A stretch of DNA of 6,152 nt. It comes from Methanocalculus sp. MSAO_Arc2. GTDB lineage: Archaea; Halobacteriota; Methanomicrobia; Methanomicrobiales; Methanocorpusculaceae. The position numbers and the translations under genes are program-made. The notes beneath the pieces were generated by a model. It saw nothing but the letters and a program-made list of their open reading frames with translations, was not told the origin of the DNA and did not search any database. The stretch is from the NCBI GenBank assembly GCA_003838065.1, contig QZAC01000082.1:1-6152 (forward strand). Direction: 5' to 3'. This document shows, one piece after another, positions 1 through 5,528 of the stretch (positions within the stretch are counted from its first letter, which is position 1; each line of letters opens with the position of its first letter).

Positions 1-803
1 ACAATGGGATAGCCGACAAGGGCAATCAACATGGCACTCCGGATATCCCCAATTGAGAGGGCGTAGACGCCAAGAAAGATCATCAGGAGAGAAGGTCCGA
101 GGATCGGGACCAGCTGAAACAAACCAGCCAGTGTCGCATAGAAGACGACATAATCATATCCAAGAAAATAAAAGAATGGCAACGCCAGGAGAAATGTAAT
201 CAGTGCAGTTGCCAGATGGACAACATAAATCGCCCAGAGGGTCCCAACAACAGTCTGTGACATCTCCTTAACACCGGCTGACAACCGCCCGGGCAGAGAC
301 TCGACAATCTCTGTATAAATATCGTCTCCTTTATATACAAAAGCCATCAAGGCGATCAAAAAGACCACTATCTTCACCAGGATCATTGGAGCCTGGTACA
401 GAAGACCGGTTGCCCATTTCGACACCATGTCGATCTGCAACAGTATCCATTCATCCAGTTCACTCGCACCAACAGGATCCAATCCGGACGCACTCAGTGC
501 AGTTAACCATGTCAGTATCGTATCAATGAGATACCAGACGTAATCAGCATGGGAATAAAAGATCGATAAAGTAAACCCGATGACAGTTATTATAATAAGA
601 ACAACAAGCCCGGCAATTAAAAAAGATGAGATATATGGGTTTATGACCCTGATCAGGCGCCGGTGAAGGGGAAGGAGAATAACTGCCAGGGTGCCTGCCA
701 GGATAATGACACCAAGGAGTTCCCAGAACGCCAGGGCCGCGGCAATAATAATGAGTATGGTTGTGAGGACAACATACCTGTCAGGAGAGCCAGCAACCGA
801 CAT
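1..803 (-). CDS. AI-2E family transporter (PerM/YdiK-like), 3' end beyond window
   Basis: Reading the minus strand from an ATG at 803-801 gives 267 open codons to the window edge, so the C-terminus (about 75-100 residues in a usual 340-370 residue family member) is missing. Hydrophobic segments lie at about residues 11-30, 31-46, 60-82, 138-156, 188-215, 217-236 and 238-256. This matches the family pattern: an N-terminal helix pair, a polar region of about 50 residues (84-136), and a helical C-terminal half. The best family mark is the segment at 212-240 (FLGYDY..., then FQLVPILGPSL), the conserved G-x-P-x-x-G-P type signature of AI-2E_transport proteins. Family members include autoinducer exporters and Na+/H+ antiporters, so the substrate cannot be assigned. 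The ATG at 803 has no close Shine-Dalgarno; a TATA-like element about 25 bases upstream suggests a nearly leaderless mRNA. An in-frame TTG at 812 is the only other start before a stop at 833-831. It diverges from the eha operon and has no evident link to it. Confidence 0.85.
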   Translation of the reverse strand, partial: MSVAGSPDRYVVLTTILIIIAAALAFWELLGVIILAGTLAVILLPLHRRLIRVINPYISSFLIAGLVVLIIITVIGFTLSIFYSHADYVWYLIDTILTWLTALSASGLDPVGASELDEWILLQIDMVSKWATGLLYQAPMILVKIVVFLIALMAFVYKGDDIYTEIVESLPGRLSAGVKEMSQTVVGTLWAIYVVHLATALITFLLALPFFYFLGYDYVVFYATLAGLFQLVPILGPSLLMIFLGVYALSIGDIRSAMLIALVGYPI

Positions 804-826
804 ATTATACAATGATGTTCCTGAAA

Positions 827-834
827 CATATTAA
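827..834 (-). promoter_or_regulatory. Candidate TATA box of the AI-2E family gene
   Basis: On the minus strand the sequence reads TTAATATG, centred about 27 bases before the ATG at 803. At the usual archaeal spacing, transcription would start within a few bases of the start codon. That fits the absence of a close Shine-Dalgarno sequence. A second AT-rich stretch (TTTAACTA) lies about 12 bases further upstream and could serve instead. Confidence 0.3.
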
Positions 835-835
835 G

Positions 836-852
836 GATAGTTAAATTCTATC
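836..852. repeat. Short inverted repeat GATAG-N7-CTATC
   Basis: Five-base arms (836-840 and 848-852) flank a 7-base AT-only centre. It sits just upstream of the putative transporter promoter, where a regulator could bind. The arms are short enough to arise by chance in AT-rich sequence. Confidence 0.25.
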
Positions 853-924
853 AAATGATTGTACCCAATTGATCGGGTTCTCTTCCTTCTGAAGTAAAAA
901 GTCTCCAATGTTCGAATCATAAGG

Positions 925-936
925 TTTTACTATATC
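925..936 (+). promoter_or_regulatory. Candidate TATA box of the eha operon
   Basis: The sequence TTTTACTATATC, preceded by the purine-rich AAGG that could act as BRE, lies about 35-45 bases before the ATG at 970. A start site about 25 bases downstream (near 955) would leave a leader of roughly 15 bases containing GGATG (962-966), a weak Shine-Dalgarno four bases or so before the ATG. The alternative TATA-like ATATAG at 944-949 would give a leaderless message starting at 970. Both options favour ATG 970 over the in-frame GTG at 949. Confidence 0.45.
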
Positions 937-950
937 CCCGATGATATAGT
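929..950. repeat. Perfect 8+8 inverted repeat overlapping the eha promoter (operator candidate)
   Basis: The arm ACTATATC (929-936) and its exact reverse complement GATATAGT (943-950) flank a 6-base spacer (CCCGAT), 22 bases in all. It overlaps the proposed TATA box and the region just downstream, the usual site for archaeal repressors that block TBP/TFB or polymerase. The 16 matched bases are seen directly; an operator role is inferred, and no specific regulator can be named. Confidence 0.4.
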
Positions 951-969
951 GGGTCAGTCTGGATGCGTA

Positions 970-1455
970 ATGCTTGAAGAAATCGGACGATTTGTGCTCG
1001 CAGCAAGCATAGCATGGATACTGTTTGTATCAATTGATCTCTTCTGGAAGCTTCCACAAAAAGGAGGTGTCAGTGGAGCAGATGCAATTGGATCTGCGAT
1101 AGCTGCCCGTGGAGGTGATCTGAATGGCGGATGGATGATGGGCAACATCGTCTCATCCCCGGATGCATCGGCAGGTACGCTTCTTGCGGCCTGCGGAGTC
1201 TTCGTTGCAGGTATCCCGGGAGGACTCGCAGCTGCGGCCCTTGTCTTTGTAGGAAACCGGATCTGTCATGACCGGGGGTATGCAGGAACAACAGGGGCAG
1301 TTATTGCCACATTTGTCATTTTCGGGTGTCTCCAGTTAGGATTTCTGGCAGCAGATTTCATCATCGGCACTGTGATTGCCATCCTTACCATACAGGGTAT
1401 CTCTCATACCCATGCAAGCCGCCTTCTCGGCCGCCTCTGGAGGTGGAGGACCTGA
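970..1455 (+). CDS. ehaB: Energy-converting hydrogenase A, membrane subunit EhaB
   Basis: This is a 161-residue integral membrane protein, first gene of the operon. Hydrophobic segments lie at about 8-27, 69-95, 105-127 and 128-146. A Gly-rich polar stretch (32-66) falls between the first two, and the tail is basic and Trp-rich (RLWRWRT). No metal or cofactor motif is visible. The assignment rests on size, topology and position directly before a consecutive C-D-E-F-G-H-I-J order; EhaB in other methanogens is about 160-170 residues and of unknown role, presumably within the ion-translocating arm. I chose ATG 970 because the promoter signals place transcription start at or after about 955; a GTG at 949 would add seven residues. 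Its stop lies inside the start of the next gene. An EhaA assignment is less likely because that subunit is only about 95 residues. Confidence 0.7.
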   Translation: MLEEIGRFVLAASIAWILFVSIDLFWKLPQKGGVSGADAIGSAIAARGGDLNGGWMMGNIVSSPDASAGTLLAACGVFVAGIPGGLAAAALVFVGNRICHDRGYAGTTGAVIATFVIFGCLQLGFLAADFIIGTVIAILTIQGISHTHASRLLGRLWRWRT

Positions 1456-1691
1456 TAGCAGCGGCGCTCTGTCTCCTTATTGCTCTCTATGGAGCTCTCC
1501 GGGCAATCTTTGAACGTGAAACCCTCACACGCCTCCCCTTTATCAATGTCACAAGCTTTGGGATAGCAGGTTTTATCGTCCTGATCCTCCCCCACCCACT
1601 CACCCTTGCTGCCGCCGCTCTCTTCTTCATCGGATCAACCCTTGAGGCCAATGCGATAGCAAGTGCGTATGCACGGAGGGGGGAGCCATGA
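1443..1691 (+). CDS. ehaC: Energy-converting hydrogenase A, membrane subunit EhaC
   Basis: Small membrane protein of 79-82 residues with three helices at about 4-22, 34-50 and 52-67 (numbered from GTG 1443). The central segment TRLPFINV...ILPHPLTL followed by FFIGSTLEANAIASA is typical of the EhaC group (DUF2109, from memory) and resembles the small Mrp/Mbh antiporter subunits. It probably helps build the ion-translocating part of the complex. The start is unclear. GTG 1443 is the first conventional start giving family length but lacks a Shine-Dalgarno. CTG 1452 would overlap the ehaB stop as CTGA, with GGAGG at 1439-1443 eight bases upstream, which mirrors the ATGA junctions further on. The open frame extends back to ATG 1326, but that N-terminus is polar, His/Pro-rich and is an out-of-frame reading of ehaB. 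Its stop overlaps the ATG of the next gene by four bases. Confidence 0.65.
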   Translation: MEDLIAAALCLLIALYGALRAIFERETLTRLPFINVTSFGIAGFIVLILPHPLTLAAAALFFIGSTLEANAIASAYARRGEP

Positions 1692-1921
1692 TCGAAACGA
1701 TCATTCCCCTCCTCCTGACCGCACTGATCTTTCTTGGTGCGCTGTCAACGGCTTTCTGGAAGAGCCCGTTTGATAAACTGATCGGGCTTTCCATTTTGTC
1801 TGCAGGCATTATCCCCTTCATTATCATGAGAGGGTACCTGGATGTTGCAATCATTGTTGCTCTGGTTATTCCTGTGACGACGATCTTCATCCTGTTCCTT
1901 CTCGGGAGGCCACGTACATGA
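1688..1921 (+). CDS. ehaD: Energy-converting hydrogenase A, membrane subunit EhaD
   Basis: A 77-residue membrane protein with three hydrophobic segments (about 4-22, 30-47, 51-72). The motif FDKLIGLSILSAGIIPF and the following GYLDVAIIVALVIP recall the small MrpF and MrpB/MbhD subunits, in which a conserved Asp follows a Gly-x-x turn (here D52). EhaD of methanogens is placed in DUF2108 (from memory). A role in ion translocation is inferred from that likeness, not shown. The start is firm: ATG overlaps the ehaC stop as ATGA, and a G-rich Shine-Dalgarno (GGAGGGGGGAG, about 1675-1684) sits just before it. The stop again overlaps the next start by four bases. Confidence 0.7.
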   Translation: MIETIIPLLLTALIFLGALSTAFWKSPFDKLIGLSILSAGIIPFIIMRGYLDVAIIVALVIPVTTIFILFLLGRPRT

Positions 1922-2157
1922 ATATTGAGTTCATCGTTGGATTCAGCCTCATCATTTTTGGAACGTTTGCAACCGCCTGGCCACGTCCGAAAAACTACAT
2001 TACACGGCTGATCAACCTTGAACTCCCGGCATTTGGCCTCCTCCTTGTATTACTTTCATTTGATGAAACCATCGCTCTTCTGACATTTATTGCAGTGGCT
2101 GCAATCACCACGTTTGTCTTTGTCCGGGTCATAGAGAAGAAGGAGGCAGCAGAGTGA
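1918..2157 (+). CDS. ehaE: Energy-converting hydrogenase A, membrane subunit EhaE
   Basis: A 79-residue membrane protein with hydrophobic segments at about 4-20, 35-48 and 52-70 and a charged tail (EKKEAAE). The stretch NLELPAFGLLLVLLSFDE, with acidic residues at the membrane border (E35, D49, E50), is characteristic of EhaE (DUF2107, from memory). It resembles NuoK/MrpC-type three-helix subunits, in which membrane glutamates take part in ion transfer; that functional link is inference. The ATG overlaps the ehaD stop (ATGA), with GGGAGG at 1904-1909 eight bases upstream. The gene ends in a GTGA overlap with ehaF. Confidence 0.72.
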   Translation: MNIEFIVGFSLIIFGTFATAWPRPKNYITRLINLELPAFGLLLVLLSFDETIALLTFIAVAAITTFVFVRVIEKKEAAE

Positions 2158-2612
2158 TCATACGACGGCTCTCAGCAATTTTTTCAAACCTGAGCAACCT
2201 CTCCCGGGTCTATGCAGTGCTCGTCATCATCGTTGTTATCGGAGGAATTGTAAGCATCCCCTCATTTGAATACCATGGTGACCGGCTGTACCCAAAAATG
2301 ATCGACAGGGACAGCCCGCTTGACCCCTATGATCGTGGTGGTGAACCCTTCGGAACAACAGATGTCCAGGCAGAATACCCTCAAAATACTCCATATCTTG
2401 GGTATATCACCGCATATTTAACCCCGCTTACAGTATTGATCGCCAGCCTGACTCCATATATGGGAACAACAATCGTTGCCCATCCAGGAGGAATCATTGA
2501 TGAGATCCTCTATGCAACACGTGGCCTTGATACCGTTGTTGAAACTGCAATCCTCTTTGCCGGGTTTGCCATCGCCGCATACCTCTTCCGCAGGAGGGAT
2601 GACGATGATTGA
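2154..2612 (+). CDS. ehaF: Energy-converting hydrogenase A, membrane subunit EhaF
   Basis: A 152-residue membrane protein starting at GTG 2154, which overlaps the ehaE stop as GTGA and has AGGAGG at 2141-2146 seven bases upstream, so this unusual start is well supported. Helices lie at about 19-36, 82-107 and 128-146. The first is followed by a polar loop of about 45 residues rich in Asp, Pro, Gly and Tyr, and the tail is RRRDDDD. The segment GGIIDEILYATRGLDTVVETAILF (113-136) is the clearest mark. It resembles the YRGFDTLGE-type motif of MbhE and the MrpA/B C-terminal region, placing EhaF (DUF2106, from memory) in the ion-translocating module. It overlaps ehaG by eight bases. Confidence 0.75.
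   Translation: MIIRRLSAIFSNLSNLSRVYAVLVIIVVIGGIVSIPSFEYHGDRLYPKMIDRDSPLDPYDRGGEPFGTTDVQAEYPQNTPYLGYITAYLTPLTVLIASLTPYMGTTIVAHPGGIIDEILYATRGLDTVVETAILFAGFAIAAYLFRRRDDDD
2592..2597 (+). promoter_or_regulatory. Shine-Dalgarno that sets the ehaG start
   Basis: AGGAGG lies seven bases before ATG 2605 but only one base before the in-frame ATG 2599, so it selects ATG 2605 as the ehaG start. The open frame runs back to 2476, but that part only re-reads ehaF in another frame. Confidence 0.7.
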
Positions 2613-3207
2613 GACCTTCCACACCGGACTGTTCGCAGCGGCGCTCTGTATCATTGTTGCATTCTTATCCTTTCTTCAGGAGACCGATGACCTCCACCGT
2701 CTCCTCCTCACCGATCTGGCCGCCATCATGGCCATTTTTCTGCTTGCGCTGGTCGGAACAGATCTGGCCGAGGCGCTGATTTTGCCCGGTCTTGTCGTCA
2801 CCATCTCCAAACTGATGGCACTTGCCGAGGTATACATGAGAAAAGAGGGCATACACCGCAACCAGCCAGAACGAGTACTTGATATCGAGGTGCTTCAAAG
2901 TGCACCGGCAATTATTGCAGGAATCCTCATCATCTATGGGATCATCCTCTCTGGCTTCACCGGCGGAGCGGTAGCGGGAACAGGAGCGATCTTTTACCTG
3001 ATCTGCAAAGGCCGTGAAGAGCGATTTGAGTTGATCGAAACCGTGAGCGGGTATGCATGGGTCGCTTGGATTGCAGCGTTCTTTATTATTCTAATCTTTC
3101 CCTCACAGTGGTTCCTTGCGACGATGATCGCAGGTGCCGCCATCCTGGTGAAGGTAACAGCAAAACTCTCCCTCATTGGCACCATGCGGGGTGATTCAGA
3201 TGTTTGA
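2605..3207 (+). CDS. ehaG: Energy-converting hydrogenase A, membrane subunit EhaG
   Basis: A 200-residue polytopic membrane protein with about six hydrophobic segments (6-24, 36-51, 55-76, 100-117, 119-134, 150-165 and 169-187, two of which may pair). Charged residues sit at helix ends or within them (E56, K69, E75, K183). A polar loop at 77-97 (RKEGIHRNQPERVLDIE) separates two halves. Size and position between EhaF and EhaH match EhaG (DUF2105, from memory), a subunit of unknown individual role. The chosen ATG has a strong Shine-Dalgarno at ideal distance; the first codons overlap the end of ehaF by eight bases. Its own end overlaps the start of ehaH by eight bases. Confidence 0.7.
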   Translation: MIETFHTGLFAAALCIIVAFLSFLQETDDLHRLLLTDLAAIMAIFLLALVGTDLAEALILPGLVVTISKLMALAEVYMRKEGIHRNQPERVLDIEVLQSAPAIIAGILIIYGIILSGFTGGAVAGTGAIFYLICKGREERFELIETVSGYAWVAWIAAFFIILIFPSQWFLATMIAGAAILVKVTAKLSLIGTMRGDSDV

Positions 3208-3856
3208 CCTGGAGATTGAAGGAAGAGAACTCTTTTCACTTCCGTTTGGCGATATTGTCCCGTACTTCAGTGTCTACACAGCAAGCCTTGCCGCTTTTGT
3301 TGCAATTTTTATATTGATCGCGGCGCTCACGCTCCCGGAAAAACAGATGAACATCGTCTTTGGCGGGGATGCATATTATGCAAAAGAGATAGAACCGGGT
3401 GACACGCGGTTTACCCGGTTCATGGCTGTTGCCTGTGGATTTGCAACCTTTGGCGCAGTAGTCACAGGTGATGTCTTCAATTTCACCCTCTTTGCTGTCA
3501 TGGTCGGGATCACAAACCTCGGCATTGTCGCATCAGCCAGGAACCGCCATGTCCTCAATGCCGCCTTCCAGTATGGAATCGTTGCAATGGTCGCAACCGT
3601 CCCGCTGTTTGGGTCAGCGGCAATCATCCTTGCAACAACGGGAACGCTCTCGATCTGGACGCTTGCAGGTGCGGGGCTTGTCCCACTTGTTGCAAAGGCT
3701 CTCCTTGTCCTTGGCGTCATGGGAGAGGGTATCGCACCGCTGTATATCGGAAAAGCTGAGATCATCAGGGCACAGGGCGCACCATTTGTCCTGATGATCC
3801 ATTTCAGTTCACTCCTGCTCTTCCTGCGGGTAATCGAGATAATACTGGTGATCTGA
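3200..3856 (+). CDS. ehaH: Energy-converting hydrogenase A, antiporter-like membrane subunit EhaH
   Basis: A 218-residue membrane protein with hydrophobic segments at about 20-44, 74-89, 92-112, 121-147, 152-178 and 194-217. TRFMAVACGFATFGAVVTGDVFNFTLFAVMVGITNLG (72-108) resembles the TM4-TM5 region of Nuo/Mrp antiporter-type subunits (NuoL/M/N, MrpD). AKALLVLGVMGEGIAPLY (165-182), including K166, resembles the TM7 Phe/Ala-Lys...Pro-x-His/Tyr region. At less than half the usual antiporter length, it looks like a minimal version of that module and is the main candidate for the ion channel. The Glu usually found in TM5 of antiporter subunits is not at the equivalent place by eye. ATG 3200 gives family length, with GGGGTGA just upstream; GTG 3191 and ATG 3176 are in-frame alternatives inside ehaG. 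Confidence 0.75.
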   Translation: MFDLEIEGRELFSLPFGDIVPYFSVYTASLAAFVAIFILIAALTLPEKQMNIVFGGDAYYAKEIEPGDTRFTRFMAVACGFATFGAVVTGDVFNFTLFAVMVGITNLGIVASARNRHVLNAAFQYGIVAMVATVPLFGSAAIILATTGTLSIWTLAGAGLVPLVAKALLVLGVMGEGIAPLYIGKAEIIRAQGAPFVLMIHFSSLLLFLRVIEIILVI

Positions 3857-3858
3857 TT

Positions 3859-4062
3859 ATGAAGAGGAGCCATCTACAACTGACTGCCGCCGCATCCGGC
3901 CTTCTCCTGGCTGCTGTTTCAGCAGGTACATATCTTGGATATATCCAGATCCCCGTAGCAGCAGTCCTGAGCATACTTCTCATCCCGGTATTTCTCATCC
4001 CGGTCGGACTCCTCCTCGCAGCGGACATAACAGACGGCGACATTCCATTCATGGGGTACTGA
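3859..4062 (+). CDS. ehaI: Energy-converting hydrogenase A, small membrane subunit EhaI
   Basis: A 67-residue protein with two hydrophobic helices (about 8-28 and 32-55), a basic N-terminus (MKR) and a short acidic C-terminus (DITDGDIPFMGY). Identification is by size and by its place between ehaH and ehaJ, where EhaI of about 66 residues sits in other methanogens; the protein has no diagnostic motif. The start follows the ehaH stop by two bases, with GGTGAT at 3848-3853 as Shine-Dalgarno. One base separates it from ehaJ. The role within the complex is unknown; two-helix subunits of this kind usually pack against the larger membrane subunits. Confidence 0.65.
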   Translation: MKRSHLQLTAAASGLLLAAVSAGTYLGYIQIPVAAVLSILLIPVFLIPVGLLLAADITDGDIPFMGY

Positions 4063-4063
4063 T

Positions 4064-4906
4064 ATGATCGAATACATCCTCTCTGCAATGTTTGCGGGCC
4101 TTCTCCTCCATGGTATCCACCGGAAGGTAATTGCCCGGGTGCAGGGGAGGCCGGGGCCACCCATCTGGCAGGAGATCCTGCATACACTGAAGTTTCTGTA
4201 TAAAGAGACCTGGATCCCAAAGACGTCAAGCCTGGGTGTATTTGTAGGCGTCGTTGCAATCTTAATCGGCCTCTGGTCTGCTGCGCTCATGATCATCATA
4301 ACGCAAGAGACCCTGCTCCTTCTCTTTGCCCTCTATGTCCTCCATAAGATCGTCGAGCATGGAGTTGGTCTTGCCTCTGGATCCCCATATACCAAGTTTG
4401 GAGCGATCAGATCTGTTGTCTCTGCAGCATCAGAACTTCCGCTCCTCTCAAGCGTCGCCCTCATCTACCTGGTCACCGGATCCCTCATGCTCAGGGATAT
4501 CCAGGCATTCCAGGCAGCAAACGGTCCGCTCATTCTATCAGCATTTCCAGCAGCAATCGCACTCTATATCGTGATCCTCTCAAAAGTCCACTTTGGCCCG
4601 TTTTCTATTGTTGAGGCAAAAGAGATCGTATCAGGATACTGGACCGAACACTTTGGGGCCTGGCGCGGTCTCATGAACCTGGCAATGGGACTGAAGACGT
4701 TTGTTCTGCTCTATGCATTCGTCATGGTCTTTATTGGACCAATCGGACTTGCACTTACGCTCCTGTTGATACTGATATTGATGATCTCACTTTCCTTTGT
4801 CTGTGCAGTAACACCGATGCTCTCACCATACGATTCTGTTACGGTTCAGACGCTCACAACAGGACTGATTGCAATCTATATCATCTACCTGGGGGTATTT
4901 GCATGA
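4064..4906 (+). CDS. ehaJ: Energy-converting hydrogenase A, NuoH/EchB-like membrane anchor EhaJ
   Basis: A 280-residue protein of the NuoH (complex I subunit 1) family, which docks the catalytic subunits on the membrane and passes redox-driven changes to the ion-translocating arm. Family motifs occur in order. HRKVIARVQGRPGPP (19-33) with the following LHTLKFLYKE is the R-x-Q-x-R-x-G-P loop. GSPYTKFGAIRSVVSAASELPL (106-127) is the G-S-x-Y-x-x-x-G-A-x-R loop with the Glu before PL. FGPFSIVEAKEIVSGYWTEHFG (177-198) is the PFD-x-x-EA-E-x-x-x-GY-x-T-E-Y loop, with Ser replacing Asp. About seven helices are visible. The length equals that of EhaJ and EchB relatives. ATG 4064 follows the ehaI stop by one base with GGGG upstream. 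The stop overlaps the next gene as ATGA. Confidence 0.9.
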   Translation: MIEYILSAMFAGLLLHGIHRKVIARVQGRPGPPIWQEILHTLKFLYKETWIPKTSSLGVFVGVVAILIGLWSAALMIIITQETLLLLFALYVLHKIVEHGVGLASGSPYTKFGAIRSVVSAASELPLLSSVALIYLVTGSLMLRDIQAFQAANGPLILSAFPAAIALYIVILSKVHFGPFSIVEAKEIVSGYWTEHFGAWRGLMNLAMGLKTFVLLYAFVMVFIGPIGLALTLLLILILMISLSFVCAVTPMLSPYDSVTVQTLTTGLIAIYIIYLGVFA

Positions 4907-5151
4907 GCCTGATACGCTATTCTCTCCTTGCCGCCATCATGTTGTATATCGGGATATTTCTCATTGAGGGATCCGTTGCCCCCCCCGTCCTGCTGGCGTC
5001 CATTATTGGTATCGTACTTCTCCTCGTGCTGATATCCACACTCTTTGTACGAGATGAAGAACGGCTCAGGAAAACAGAGATGATCCTGGTCTGGTGCTGT
5101 GTACTGGCGTATGCTGTCTATGGTGTGATCAGGGCCGGAGGTCTTGTATGA
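4903..5151 (+). CDS. Small membrane subunit at the EhaK/EhaL position of Eha hydrogenase
   Basis: An 82-residue protein with three helices (about 5-22, 27-49 and 60-78). A strongly charged loop (RDEERLRKTE, 50-59) separates the last two. In Methanothermobacter and Methanococcus two small membrane proteins, EhaK and EhaL, lie between ehaJ and ehaM; here only one does. I cannot tell from the sequence alone which it is; EhaL is slightly favoured by its place beside ehaM, EhaK by its place beside ehaJ. ATG 4903 overlaps the ehaJ stop (ATGA), with GGGGGT at 4891-4896 upstream. The 3' end overlaps ehaM the same way, so it is surely part of the operon. Confidence 0.6.
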   Translation: MSLIRYSLLAAIMLYIGIFLIEGSVAPPVLLASIIGIVLLLVLISTLFVRDEERLRKTEMILVWCCVLAYAVYGVIRAGGLV

Positions 5152-5528
5152 TCAAATACCTGTATGAAAAGGACCTCAGACGAATGAAGCTTCTGATACT
5201 GGAGAGCAGGCGGCATGATGCTGTGGTCAAAGAGATTGCCACAATACTTGGTATAAAACGTCAGCTCACCAGAAAGATACTGATTGAGCGCTGTGACATG
5301 ATCCTGCTTGAAAACCTGCCGGCACGCTGTGATGCCGCACGGAAGCATGGTGATGAATTATCCCGATCTCTTGGGATACCGCTCTTCAGCCAGGCGCTCC
5401 AGCTCATAACAGAGGAAGAGGGAGACCATATCATCAAAATGACCATGGCAACAATACAGAGCGGGACTGATAAGGATACTGCAATCCAGCAAGCACAATC
5501 AGAGATACTGGGGTTGATCCGGAAATGA
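5148..5528 (+). CDS. ehaM: Energy-converting hydrogenase A, soluble subunit EhaM (DUF1959)
   Basis: A 126-residue hydrophilic, helix-rich protein and the only non-membrane, non-redox subunit in this stretch. The N-terminal part (MIKYLYEKDLRRMKLLILESRR) and the ILGIKRQLTRKILIERCDMILLENLPARCDAA stretch (33-64) are what I recognise of the DUF1959 family. This family includes the Methanothermobacter EhaM protein, whose all-helical structure was solved by structural genomics. It has two Cys (C49, C61) but no cluster motif. No enzymatic role is known; its place just before the catalytic subunits suggests a peripheral or assembly function. The open frame extends back to 5094 within the preceding gene, but ATG 5148 overlaps that gene's stop (ATGA) and has GGAGG at 5137-5141 six bases upstream. 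It overlaps ehaN by four bases. Confidence 0.85.
   Translation: MIKYLYEKDLRRMKLLILESRRHDAVVKEIATILGIKRQLTRKILIERCDMILLENLPARCDAARKHGDELSRSLGIPLFSQALQLITEEEGDHIIKMTMATIQSGTDKDTAIQQAQSEILGLIRK

Larger units (their letters stand above)
804..969. other. Divergent intergenic region between transporter gene and eha operon
   Basis: This 166-base AT-richer stretch is the only noncoding interval of note in the window. It holds TATA-like elements facing each way, a perfect 8+8 inverted repeat at 929-950, and a weaker 5+5 repeat (GATAG, 7-base loop, CTATC) at 836-852. No open reading frame of interest, RNA gene or terminator hairpin with a T-run was seen. Confidence 0.8.

Noticed and set aside
1..803. 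Idea that the divergent gene is part of the Eha system
   Set aside because: Its signature (FxxVPxLGP-type segment and helix layout) is that of the AI-2E transporter family, which is widespread and not linked to Eha; divergence alone is weak evidence for shared function.
954..1291. Two short minus-strand open frames opposite ehaB
   Set aside because: Low-complexity Pro/Ser/Arg-rich or Leu/His-rich translations with no domain; they run antisense to the first operon gene.
1326..1442. N-terminal extension of ehaC back to ATG 1326
   Set aside because: The added residues are polar and His/Pro/Ser-rich, re-read ehaB in another frame, and exceed the EhaC family length.
2476..2604. N-terminal extension of ehaG back to ATG 2476
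   Set aside because: It re-reads ehaF out of frame, and a strong Shine-Dalgarno at ideal spacing marks ATG 2605.
3376..3873. Minus-strand open frame of 165 codons opposite ehaH
   Set aside because: It is antisense to a well-supported gene, its translation is Ser/Thr/Arg/Pro-rich with no family pattern, and it lacks a promoter or Shine-Dalgarno context.
3804..4299. Two minus-strand open frames opposite ehaI and the ehaJ start
   Set aside because: They overlap each other and the conserved NuoH-like N-terminus of EhaJ; no domain is visible.
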